Shown here in pieces: positions 35,719-43,654 of a stretch of DNA of 64,000 nucleotides. The notes beneath the pieces were generated by a model, which did not search any database, was not told where the DNA came from, and saw nothing but the letters and a program-made list of their open reading frames with translations. Positions within the stretch are counted from its first letter, which is position 1. Every line of letters begins with the position of its first letter. The stretch comes from Candidatus Poseidoniaceae archaeon (GTDB taxonomy: Archaea > Thermoplasmatota > Poseidoniia > Poseidoniales > Poseidoniaceae): assembly GCA_030747695.1 (NCBI GenBank), contig JASLKG010000001.1, positions 124,001-188,000 on the forward strand. Direction: 5' to 3'. The translations under genes were made by a program, and so were the position numbers.

Positions 35719-37242
35719 TCAATTACCAATCCATGTTTTGCAATATTCATATTCATTGCTATCCAAAGGATTTACCCAGGTTTTTATTTCATTAACAGGG
35801 GTCCCATCTTCCCAATAACCCATGAATCTATTTTCGTTACTATCAATTAACTTTTGATGTGCTTCGGTAATTTCTTCTAGATTGCCATCTATATTTGCAT
35901 TCAACCAATCTGCTTGAGATGCAATCCTTCTATAGAAGCCCCAATCTGCTAGAGAATCATGAGTTTGAGTTGCTTGGAGGTAGTGACTTGCCACTAGCCT
36001 TGGAAAACCATGACGATCACTCGGTATTTTCAACATCAGTGCCTTATCTCCAAGGATTTCACTATGATACACTGCAAAGCAATCATTCACACTCATATCA
36101 TCTTCACTAACCGCAATGTGGGCAATGAAATTATCAGGAAGCCCTGTGAAATTAACTTGCAAGTGTGATTGTACAGGCCTTGCATAAGGTGCTTCTAAAT
36201 CTATGACTAGTGATTGATTTGCCCAACCACGTTCAAGTGCTGAATCAAGTACTAATAATGCATAACCTGCACCTAGAGAATGTCCTGAGACTAACAGATT
36301 AGAATAGTCAACATAGTTTGGCGTAATAGTAGTAAGATAATCGAGTGCAGATTCTATTGCAATTGCTCTTGGTACGTGATAAGGATGGTTAGACATACCT
36401 TGTTTTTCTTCTAGAACATATGTGTCCCATCCTTCTGGCATGACATCTGAAGGGTATTGTATGAAAGCTACTGCCATTCCTTTTGATGCTAATGTTTCAA
36501 TCCAATCTTGGTATGAAGCAAAATCCGGATTTGCAAATCCGTGTAATATTATTGCCAGAGGTATTCTTCCAATAGATTGAGAAGGAAGTGAGAGATATAT
36601 TGAGAAATCAATATCACCTTCAATTTCTCCTCTTATATCTTCAACTTCTACTGGCATTGGGTATTGATGAATTGTGGTTTCGAATTCAACATCTCCTCCT
36701 AAATGAGAGGGATAAGCTGGAGGTTCAGGGGAGATTCCAAGAAATGGCCCAATGCCTGGTGTTATGAGATATATTGCAAAAACAATTAGCAACAAATTAC
36801 CAATATTATTCAATGACCAATCTTTATTTTTAATGTCTATTTTTGGAATACCATTTAATGCAGTAATAATGTTCAAAATAATAAATCCGTATATTGATGG
36901 TAAGAGGACAAAAGCCCCCCTTAGGTAAGCAGCGTCTAACAAGAAAAACACGCTTAGGAAACCTAGCACTGATCCGATTATTCCAATTCCTAACATACGT
37001 AAATATTTGTTATTTATTTTGCCAATTGAGATAATTAATGCTAGAGAGATGATACAAATTGCAAAATATATCTCTCGATTTTCTCTTAGTATGAAACTCC
37101 ATTCTAGAGTGTCAATAGCAAGAGGCCATAATGCATTTGAGATATTATTGCCAGATACTAGTTTGAAAATAGGTCCGATCCATATTAGAAAGAAACCTGA
37201 AAATAACGAAAGCATTGCTTTACGCTTAGATAGTTCACTCAT
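35719..37242 (-). CDS. Membrane-embedded alpha/beta hydrolase
   Basis: 507 residues. The first 170 residues hold about five hydrophobic helices (LSLFSGFFLIWIGPIFKLV, IYFAICIISLALIISIG, LRMLGIGIIGSVLGFLSVFF, VLLPSIYGFIILNIITAL, LLLIVFAIYLITPGIG). The rest is an alpha/beta hydrolase with IPLAIILHGFANPDF (oxyanion region), nucleophile elbow LLVSGHSLGAGYALLVL (GHSLG, about 315) and a late SDRHGFPRL histidine segment. The hydrolase probably faces outside the membrane. Substrate is unknown; lipase, esterase or PET-hydrolase-like families share this layout. The fusion to a multi-helix domain is unusual. Confidence 0.75.
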   Translation of the reverse strand: MSELSKRKAMLSLFSGFFLIWIGPIFKLVSGNNISNALWPLAIDTLEWSFILRENREIYFAICIISLALIISIGKINNKYLRMLGIGIIGSVLGFLSVFFLLDAAYLRGAFVLLPSIYGFIILNIITALNGIPKIDIKNKDWSLNNIGNLLLIVFAIYLITPGIGPFLGISPEPPAYPSHLGGDVEFETTIHQYPMPVEVEDIRGEIEGDIDFSIYLSLPSQSIGRIPLAIILHGFANPDFASYQDWIETLASKGMAVAFIQYPSDVMPEGWDTYVLEEKQGMSNHPYHVPRAIAIESALDYLTTITPNYVDYSNLLVSGHSLGAGYALLVLDSALERGWANQSLVIDLEAPYARPVQSHLQVNFTGLPDNFIAHIAVSEDDMSVNDCFAVYHSEILGDKALMLKIPSDRHGFPRLVASHYLQATQTHDSLADWGFYRRIASQADWLNANIDGNLEEITEAHQKLIDSNENRFMGYWEDGTPVNEIKTWVNPLDSNEYEYCKTWIGN

Positions 37243-37256
37243 GAACTACTCCCCAC

Positions 37257-38552
37257 TCAAACATTAGGAAGGATTCCAAATTTGGATAGACCTGACCAAA
37301 CAGGGTTTAACCATCCTGGAATAAATCTGTGACGTAGATATACTGCTGCTGCTAGACTTAATTTTTGTATTTTGTTTAACTTGACGCGCTTTGTAAATAC
37401 ATCACCCTGTTGTCTTTCGATTTGCCTTAGAATCTTATCGTAAAAAGCAATCATTGCAGCTGGTGAATATCTACTTCTTCTTGGTAATAGTGGTAGTAAT
37501 TTTTTTGCCTCTTTTAGATAGGTCCTTGCTCTCTTTGCATAATGGTGAATATATGGTTCCCATGTAGTATTAAGGACAACATTACCATCTAATTCAGATT
37601 CTTGTATGCCATTAGCTTCTAATTCATCAAGCGGAAGGTATACGCGGTCTCTTTCAATATCTTCTCCAATATCACGAAGAACATTTGTTAATTGCATGAA
37701 AATACCCCATGATTCAGCATACTTCTTTGCCATTGGGTCTTCATATCCATAAATTTCTATGCACATGAGACCGACAACAGATGCAACACGGTAACAGTAA
37801 AGGTATAATTCATCAAAAGTACGATATCTGTTGTTGTATAGATCATCTTCCATTCCAGTAATTAGGTCATCGAATACACTACGTGGAATGTTGTATTTAT
37901 TTACAGTATCTTTGAGTGCTAAAAATACAGGATCTGTACTGCTAACTTCAGAGTAGCATGTTGAAAGTTTCTTTCTGAAGAAGAACAATTGCGTAATTTT
38001 TTCTAGGTACATTTCTTCTTTCAAAATTGTATCTTTATTCTGAAGACTTTCCAATTTTTCACGGTACGCTACAGCTTCAGGATCAATTTCACCCATAGAT
38101 CCAGGGAATCTATCTTGCCAATCACCATCTGCTATGTCATCTGCACGGCGACAGAATGCATACACTGCACACATAGCTTGTCTCTGCTCGTCTGGTAAAT
38201 ACTTGAATGAGTGGTAGAAGTTACCTGCCTCTCTCATTGTCAACTCTTCACAATATGAATATGCTAATCGGAGCAATTCAAGTGGCGGGTCACGTGCCCA
38301 TATAGGGGCATCAAGGTGGTAGAATGGATCAATCAGTTCATCTTGCTCTCCAACAATACCAACAAGTGCAGCACCTTCTCTTAATGCTTCCATTGCAGTT
38401 AAGCTAACGGCTTTAACAGCATCTTTGGTTAGAGTTACAGCGGCACGTAACCTATCCAAGTGAGAGATTCTTTCTCCGTCAACACCGACCTTTTTGCTTG
38501 CTCCTCCTTCTAAGGGAAAGAGAAGGTCAAGTGGTTTTCGGCGTTCCAACAT
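37257..38552 (-). CDS. Squalene/phytoene synthase family, phytoene synthase-like, with N-terminal extension
   Basis: 431 residues. The catalytic region begins about residue 112: NFYHSFKYLPDEQRQAMCAV, then CRRADDIAD (first Asp-rich motif), YCYRVASVVGLMCIEIYGY (about 255), and QLTNVLRDIGEDIERDRVYL (second Asp-rich motif, about 288-307). This text is closest to phytoene synthase (CrtB), which joins two GGPP to phytoene for carotenoids. About 110 residues precede the usual start, with no motif I recognise. A second family member lies 150 bases upstream on the same strand. A GGPP synthase is at 3933. Confidence 0.85.
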   Translation of the reverse strand: MLERRKPLDLLFPLEGGASKKVGVDGERISHLDRLRAAVTLTKDAVKAVSLTAMEALREGAALVGIVGEQDELIDPFYHLDAPIWARDPPLELLRLAYSYCEELTMREAGNFYHSFKYLPDEQRQAMCAVYAFCRRADDIADGDWQDRFPGSMGEIDPEAVAYREKLESLQNKDTILKEEMYLEKITQLFFFRKKLSTCYSEVSSTDPVFLALKDTVNKYNIPRSVFDDLITGMEDDLYNNRYRTFDELYLYCYRVASVVGLMCIEIYGYEDPMAKKYAESWGIFMQLTNVLRDIGEDIERDRVYLPLDELEANGIQESELDGNVVLNTTWEPYIHHYAKRARTYLKEAKKLLPLLPRRSRYSPAAMIAFYDKILRQIERQQGDVFTKRVKLNKIQKLSLAAAVYLRHRFIPGWLNPVWSGLSKFGILPNV

Positions 38553-38612
38553 GTCGCTCGATATACTCTTGGAGCATCCTCATTTATCAGTTTGAGGGTA
38601 TTTTGATTACTA

Positions 38613-38625
38613 CGCCCTACGGGCG
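38613..38625. repeat. 5-bp perfect hairpin, loop TAC
   Basis: CGCCC-TAC-GGGCG lies in the 149-base gap between the two squalene/phytoene synthase genes, 61 bases upstream of the first codon of the phytoene synthase-like gene. An AT-rich stretch (38626-38700) lies on its other side and may contain the promoter of the gene at 38552. Same loop as the palindromes at 13398, 14603 and 39914. Confidence 0.4.
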
Positions 38626-38701
38626 ATAATAATATTTTGAACAAAGTACATGATATAAGAATACAAGTTTTCAATTAATAAAATCAAATGCAATAAACGG
38701 A

Positions 38702-39718
38702 TTATACATCTTTGTTTTTCTCTAATAAACGACGCACCCCGCCGGGAATTATCAATGCACGAAGTAATTTCCTTGCGTAGGATTTTATTTCATCCCTTGT
38801 AACTTTGATTCTTTCATCTGAATTTAGAATATTTCCAGTTCTTAACAAAGTAACAGTACGTTGTCCTATGAGTACAGGTAGCATACATGAAGCCTTCAGT
38901 CTGAATTGCCCCTCGGGTAACATTCGAATATAGTCTACAGCATCATCAAGGTAGTCATTGGTCAAGTCCAGATATCCATCATATAATGGTCTGAAACGGT
39001 CGATGTTTTTGTGGTCTAACAAGTCTTCAGGTGTCAAACCATGTGCTTCTAGTGATTGTCCAGGTATGTAACATCTACCAAATCGTAAATCTTCAGGTAT
39101 ATCTCTAAGGATATTTATCATTTGGAGCGCTTTGCCAAATCTAATGCCCTTGTAGAAAAATTCCTCTTCTTTCTCGGCAGGTAATGAAATGACGTGATCT
39201 AATGACATTTTGCTCCAAAATACACCGACGCTTCCGGCCACTCTGTATGCGTAATCATCCATTTGGTCATTAGATTCTAGGGATGAAATTTCTCCCCCTT
39301 CATTTGCCGGGCCAAATCTTTCCAAATCTAGTACTTGGCCGCTAACGATAATTTCTAGACACTCCAATATTCGTAGCCTATCCCTTTCATCATAAATCTC
39401 TAATCCATTCACCACTTTCTGAACATTTCTAAGCAGTTCAGCTTCATTTTCATTTCTCTGAATATCAGCGAGTTCAGAAAAATTTGGTAAATCAGTAGAT
39501 CGTCCTTGTACAACATCATTGTATTTTTGAAGAAGATTCAGCAAAAATTCAGTCTCCCCATGCTTTGAATCAGCAATTGTGTCTGCGACTCTGGCGAGCA
39601 GATACAATAATCCAATTTGCCCACGTATCTTCTTTGGTAGATATTTGAGAGTAGGATAAAAAGAGCGTGATGTAGACTCAAGTAATGAATCAATTTCCGC
39701 ATTGATGAGTACAGCCAA
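38702..39718 (-). CDS. Squalene/phytoene synthase family protein (second copy)
   Basis: 338 residues. SRSFYPTLKYLPKKIRGQIG (about 17-36), LLARVADTIADS (first Asp-rich motif, DTIAD), YAYRVAGSVGVFWSKM (about 157) and INILRDIPEDLRFGRCYIPG (second motif, about 205-225) identify a head-to-head prenyl synthase. The DTxxD form and the text around it are nearer to squalene/HpnD-type enzymes than to CrtB, so C30 (squalene or presqualene) product is possible. Product choice cannot be settled by eye. It shares only general similarity with its neighbour, so it is not a recent duplicate. Confidence 0.82.
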   Translation of the reverse strand: MAVLINAEIDSLLESTSRSFYPTLKYLPKKIRGQIGLLYLLARVADTIADSKHGETEFLLNLLQKYNDVVQGRSTDLPNFSELADIQRNENEAELLRNVQKVVNGLEIYDERDRLRILECLEIIVSGQVLDLERFGPANEGGEISSLESNDQMDDYAYRVAGSVGVFWSKMSLDHVISLPAEKEEEFFYKGIRFGKALQMINILRDIPEDLRFGRCYIPGQSLEAHGLTPEDLLDHKNIDRFRPLYDGYLDLTNDYLDDAVDYIRMLPEGQFRLKASCMLPVLIGQRTVTLLRTGNILNSDERIKVTRDEIKSYARKLLRALIIPGGVRRLLEKNKDV

Positions 39719-39808
39719 TCAATCCCCTCAATCTCCGGGAATAGCGCTTCACTCTTGACTCTGTGGGATGAATGATGAGACTCAAATTAAATACAATTTA
39801 ATCAATTA

Positions 39809-39859
39809 GAGTTTGTTTCTCAATAATTTCATTCATTGCCCACAATCAAAAACAAACTC
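39809..39859. promoter_or_regulatory. 10-bp perfect inverted repeat, possible operator
   Basis: GAGTTTGTTT (39809-39818) and AAACAAACTC (39850-39859) are exact inverted copies separated by 31 AT-rich bases, in the divergent gap between the second synthase gene (start 39718, minus) and the zinc-ribbon protein gene (start 39935, plus). The spacing suits a dimeric regulator binding two sites or a stem-loop in a long leader. Confidence 0.45.
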
Positions 39860-39913
39860 AATCTATCATGATGTGTCAGTTTGATAGCAAGACTTTATTT
39901 CACATCCACCCAG

Positions 39914-39928
39914 CCCCTCTACGAGGGG
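39914..39928 (+). promoter_or_regulatory. Hairpin whose 3' arm is the ribosome site of the zinc-ribbon gene
   Basis: CCCCTC-TAC-GAGGGG is a perfect 6-bp stem. The 3' arm GAGGGG lies six bases before ATG 39935 and is the only Shine-Dalgarno-like sequence there. If formed in the mRNA it would hide the ribosome site, a simple way to control translation. Confidence 0.45.
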
Positions 39929-39934
39929 ATGGAC

Positions 39935-41401
39935 ATGCAGTGTGGCTCTTGTACCGAAGAAATCCCCGAGGATAGCATATTTTGTCCAGAGTGTGGTTCA
40001 CGACAGGAAATGAGTCGTGCCGGCGGACTCCCCGGTGTCGGAGGGGTTGGTTTAGGTGGCCAAGATGTTAGTGGCGGACGTAATTTCGGAGTAGTATCTG
40101 GCGAGGCTGTCATGAATCAAAATGTCGGAATTCCTGGCCAAGGACTCCCACCTGGAGCTATGCCAAATATCATGGGACAAATTGTTCCTGGTATGCAACC
40201 ACAACAAACACCTCCTGGAATGCCACTTCAAGGTGCACCTCCAACAAATATTGGTGATTCTAATTTACCACCACTAACTGGCGGGATGAATCCTTCACAG
40301 GTTATTGACAATGATCCAAATCTATCCGGTGGTATGTCCATCTCAAACAACCCTTCGTTATCACCTACTGATGCTATGGTCAATCGCATTGCTGAAGCAG
40401 AGAGGGCGGTGAAGAACGAACGTCGAAGTCAATGGTTGCAAATGCAAGAATCAGCTGCAAATGTTCTTACTTCTATTGGAGGAGAATTACCTTCACATCT
40501 AAGAGGAAATGAAGGAAATACTGCAGAATTCCTTGCAAATGCGATTGGAACAGGAAAAGATGATTCAGGTAATGATGCGCTTTATCGTAGAATGAGTGAA
40601 GTTGCTATCAGAAGAGTTGCTCGCAAAAGAGGAGTTGCAGTTGAAACACCACAAATTAAGTCAGAAGGCGGGATATTGACAATCAATGTAACATATGCTG
40701 ATGATGGCCGCGTACTTGATACTCCAGATGACTTATCTCAAGCATTTGAGCACGCAATCACTACTGAAATTGCTCTAAAAGGTCTTGATTTAGTTGTTGA
40801 AATGAATTTGTTTAGATCAAAAGATGGAGCAATAGAACAGGTAGTTGGATCTTCATCAGGATTTCTTCCAACCACTTCTGAACCCCAAGAAGAAATGTTT
40901 GCGTGTGAAGTCTGTGATGGTTTGGTAAAAGAATCCGACAACGAATGTCCACACTGTGGTGCAATGTTTGAGGACGATGAAGCTTCAAGCCCACCACCTT
41001 CTCGAAGTGGACCACCTGGTCCTGGTCGCGGAGGCCCACCTGGCCCTAGTCGAGGAGGTCCACCCGGGCCTAGCCGAGGAGGTCCTCCTGGCCCTAAGCG
41101 AGGCGGCCCACCGAGTGGTCCAAAGAAAGAATCACCATCAGGAGGAGGCCCGCCTAAAAGATCAGGGCCTCCAAGTGGAGGTCCAGGTGGAGGCCCCCCT
41201 AAGAAAGGAGGCCCTCCAGGAGGAGGAGGTCCGCCTAAGCGAGGCGGCCCACCCGGAAGTGGAGGTCCACCTAAGCGAGGAGGCCCACCCGGAAGTGGAG
41301 GCCCGCCTAAGAAAGGAGGCCCTCCAAGTGGAGGTCCAGGTGGCGGCCCACCTAAACGAGGAGGTCCACCGTCCGGACCAAAGCGTGGTCCGCCAAAGTG
41401 A
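39935..41401 (+). CDS. Double zinc-ribbon protein with Gly-Pro-rich basic tail
   Basis: 488 residues from ATG 39935, six bases after GAGGGG (Met-17 of the track, at 39929, is too close to it). A zinc ribbon opens the protein (MQCGSCTEEIPEDSIFCPEC), then a Gly/Pro/Gln-rich linker of about 110 residues. A folded middle domain (about 135-330) contains EFLANAIGTGKDDSGND and TTEIALKGLDLVVEM. A second zinc ribbon CEVCDGLVKESDNECPHCG (about 335) follows. The last 120 residues repeat GGPPGP/KRGGPP units with Arg or Lys spacing and no acidic residues after the second ribbon's DDE. Such a tail suggests disorder and RNA or protein binding. Function unknown. Confidence 0.7.
   Translation: MQCGSCTEEIPEDSIFCPECGSRQEMSRAGGLPGVGGVGLGGQDVSGGRNFGVVSGEAVMNQNVGIPGQGLPPGAMPNIMGQIVPGMQPQQTPPGMPLQGAPPTNIGDSNLPPLTGGMNPSQVIDNDPNLSGGMSISNNPSLSPTDAMVNRIAEAERAVKNERRSQWLQMQESAANVLTSIGGELPSHLRGNEGNTAEFLANAIGTGKDDSGNDALYRRMSEVAIRRVARKRGVAVETPQIKSEGGILTINVTYADDGRVLDTPDDLSQAFEHAITTEIALKGLDLVVEMNLFRSKDGAIEQVVGSSSGFLPTTSEPQEEMFACEVCDGLVKESDNECPHCGAMFEDDEASSPPPSRSGPPGPGRGGPPGPSRGGPPGPSRGGPPGPKRGGPPSGPKKESPSGGGPPKRSGPPSGGPGGGPPKKGGPPGGGGPPKRGGPPGSGGPPKRGGPPGSGGPPKKGGPPSGGPGGGPPKRGGPPSGPKRGPPK
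41000..41395 (+). repeat. Imperfect tandem repeats encoding GGPPG/KRGGPP units
   Basis: Short GC-rich units such as CGAGGAGGTCCACC and AAGAAAGGAGGCCCTCC recur with synonymous changes across about 400 bases and encode the tail of the zinc-ribbon protein. The local GC content is far above the surroundings. The units are all multiples of three, so length changes would keep frame. Confidence 0.8.
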
Positions 41402-41412
41402 AGGTTAAGATC

Positions 41413-42336
41413 TCATCTTAGTCCTGCATTTTTCAAACTAGATAGTAGAACTTGTCCTAATTCACTAGGATCTTTTGCACATGCAATTCCTGCTTCTTCG
41501 AATGCTTTGAATTTTTCTTCAGCGGTCCCTTTACCACCAGATATAATCGCTCCTGCGTGACCCATTCTTTTCCCAGGAGGAGCTGTGGCACCTGCAACAA
41601 ATCCAACTATTGGCTTTGAGCAATTTTCCTTTGCCCAAGCAGCAGCTTCTTGTTCCGCATTACCTCCAATCTCTCCAATCATAACAATGGCTTCAGTTTG
41701 TGGATCCGCCTCGAATGCTGTTAAGCATTCAATAAATCCAGTTCCATTGACAGGATCTCCACCTATCCCTATGCATGTAGATTGGCCTTCGTCGATGCTC
41801 ATAGTTTGCGCTACTGCTTCGTAAGTTAGTGTACCGGACTTTGAAACAATACCTATTCGTCCTTTTGCATGAATATGGCCCGGCATAATTCCAAGTTTTG
41901 CTCCGCCAGTTTCACCGGGAGTAATAATCCCAGGGCAATTTGGACCAATTAATCTAACTCCAGGCTTATTTTCTACATATGCTGTAGCTTTGACCATATC
42001 GATAGTGGGTATCCCTTCTGTAATACATACAATAACTCCTTCTCCCTTATTCGAATCAAAAGCCTCAGCAGCTTCAATTATTGCTTTACCAGCAAATCTA
42101 GGCGGGACATAGATTACTGTCGCATCAGCATCAGTTGTTTTTATAGCTTCATCCATGGTATTGAATACGGGAAATTCCACTCCCTTAAATTCAACTATCT
42201 GTCCACCTTTTCCGGGAGTACATCCTCCAACAAGATTGGTGCCATATTCAACCATTTTCCCAGAATGAAACATTCCTTGTTTTCCAGTAATGCCCTGCAC
42301 TAGGACTTTAGCATCTTCTTCTATCCATATGGCCAT
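41413..42336 (-). CDS. sucD: Succinyl-CoA ligase (ADP/GDP-forming) subunit alpha
   Basis: 307 residues. It forms the CoA-binding and phosphohistidine half of the TCA-cycle enzyme that makes ATP or GTP from succinyl-CoA. [20 protein letters not shown] (about 13-32) is the CoA-binding Rossmann motif, [14 protein letters not shown] (about 125) and [16 protein letters not shown] follow, and [17 protein letters not shown] (about 260) carries the active-site histidine. The start codon directly follows the sucC stop, with GGTGA as ribosome site inside the sucC end. Confidence 0.96.
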   Translation of the reverse strand: MAIWIEEDAKVLVQGITGKQGMFHSGKMVEYGTNLVGGCTPGKGGQIVEFKGVEFPVFNTMDEAIKTTDADATVIYVPPRFAGKAIIEAAEAFDSNKGEGVIVCITEGIPTIDMVKATAYVENKPGVRLIGPNCPGIITPGETGGAKLGIMPGHIHAKGRIGIVSKSGTLTYEAVAQTMSIDEGQSTCIGIGGDPVNGTGFIECLTAFEADPQTEAIVMIGEIGGNAEQEAAAWAKENCSKPIVGFVAGATAPPGKRMGHAGAIISGGKGTAEEKFKAFEEAGIACAKDPSELGQVLLSSLKNAGLR

Positions 42337-43551
42337 CTATTCACCCCCTCCTATTAGTGAGACAATTTTCTTTGCTCCTTCTGCTAAATCATCAGCAGGA
42401 TGGATATTAAGTTCAGACTTTGATAAAATTGCTTTTCCTTCATTGACATTTGTTCCAGCAAGCCTTACTACTAATGGTACATCAAGACCCAGTGATTTTG
42501 TTGCACCTATAACTCCTCTAGCAATTATATCACAACGCATTATTCCTCCAAAGATATTTACCAAGATTCCTTTGACATTTTTGTCTTCTAAAATAATTGA
42601 AAAAGCAGTTTTTACTTGTTCTTCGTCAGCCCCGCCTCCGACATCAAGGAAATTAGCAGGTTCACCACCGTAGAGTTTTATCACATCCATAGTTGCCATT
42701 GCTAATCCAGCACCATTTACCAAGCAACCGATATTTCCTTCTAATTTAACATATGATAATCCCGCTTCTTTCGCTCTAATTTCAGTAGGTTCTTCTTCAG
42801 AAACATCACGTAATCCAACGATATTAGGGTGGCGGAACAATGCATTATCATCAAAACCCACCTTTGCATCTAATAGTACGATTTGGTCATCATTTGTTCG
42901 CACCATTGGATTAATTTCAACCATTGCACAGTCATTTTCAACAAAGAAATTGAATAGACCAGACACATTTTCGACAAATGAAGAAATGGCTTTGCCAGTA
43001 AGATTAAGTGAATTTGCTAAACCTTCTAATTGCTCTTTTTGCAAACCAGTTTGTAAATCTACATGAATCTTAAAAATCGCTTCAGGAGTATTTTCAGCAA
43101 CCTCTTCAATATCCATTCCTCCTTCACAAGAGGCCATAATTAGGGGCATTTTTTCTTCACGATCAACTAGGATGGCTAGATAATATTCGTGTGCAATATC
43201 ACAACCTGCTTCAAGGTACAAGTTGTTAACGATCTTTCCAGAAGCTCCAGTTTGTTTCGTTATGAGATTGTTTCCAAGTATATTTTTAGCGTAAGTTTCA
43301 ACTTCAGACTCGGAGAATGCAATTTTAACTCCACCTTCCATTACAAGTTCTTCAGTTTCAGGATCATATAGGCTACCTTTACCGCGGCCTCCGGCGTGGA
43401 TTTGACTCTTAACAGCAACTACTTTTGACTCAGAGAGTTCATTTCTATAGTATTGCAAAGCCTCTTGTACAGTAGTACAGTGATATCCATCTTGTACATT
43501 AAGTCCAGCTTCACGGAATAGGGCTTTTCCTTGATATTCGTGGATATTCAT
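42337..43551 (-). CDS. sucC: Succinyl-CoA ligase (ADP/GDP-forming) subunit beta
   Basis: 404 residues from ATG 43551 (MNIHEYQGKALFREAGL), the standard family start. The ATP-grasp domain has VAVKSQIHAGGRGKG (about 42-56) and CAMVEINPMVRTNDDQIVLL (about 195-215), which bind nucleotide and metal. VKLEGNIGCLVNGAGLAMAT (about 255) and VNIFGGIMRCDIIARGV are the C-terminal ligase signatures. It is the first gene of sucC-sucD and diverges from the sugar nucleotidyltransferase at 43655. Confidence 0.96.
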   Translation of the reverse strand: MNIHEYQGKALFREAGLNVQDGYHCTTVQEALQYYRNELSESKVVAVKSQIHAGGRGKGSLYDPETEELVMEGGVKIAFSESEVETYAKNILGNNLITKQTGASGKIVNNLYLEAGCDIAHEYYLAILVDREEKMPLIMASCEGGMDIEEVAENTPEAIFKIHVDLQTGLQKEQLEGLANSLNLTGKAISSFVENVSGLFNFFVENDCAMVEINPMVRTNDDQIVLLDAKVGFDDNALFRHPNIVGLRDVSEEEPTEIRAKEAGLSYVKLEGNIGCLVNGAGLAMATMDVIKLYGGEPANFLDVGGGADEEQVKTAFSIILEDKNVKGILVNIFGGIMRCDIIARGVIGATKSLGLDVPLVVRLAGTNVNEGKAILSKSELNIHPADDLAEGAKKIVSLIGGGE

Positions 43552-43654
43552 CAGTCTCTCCAACCATTGCGACAAAGAGCCCATCCTTGAATGATGCGAT
43601 GCAATATGAGTAATATGGGGATGCGTTCAAGTGCCAAGCCGGGGTCGCCTAAAT

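Noticed and set aside
40956-41408. Plus-strand ORF of 150 residues rich in EVHPGL/EEAH text
   Set aside because: It is the second frame of the Gly-Pro-rich repeat of the zinc-ribbon gene; the repeat keeps all frames open.
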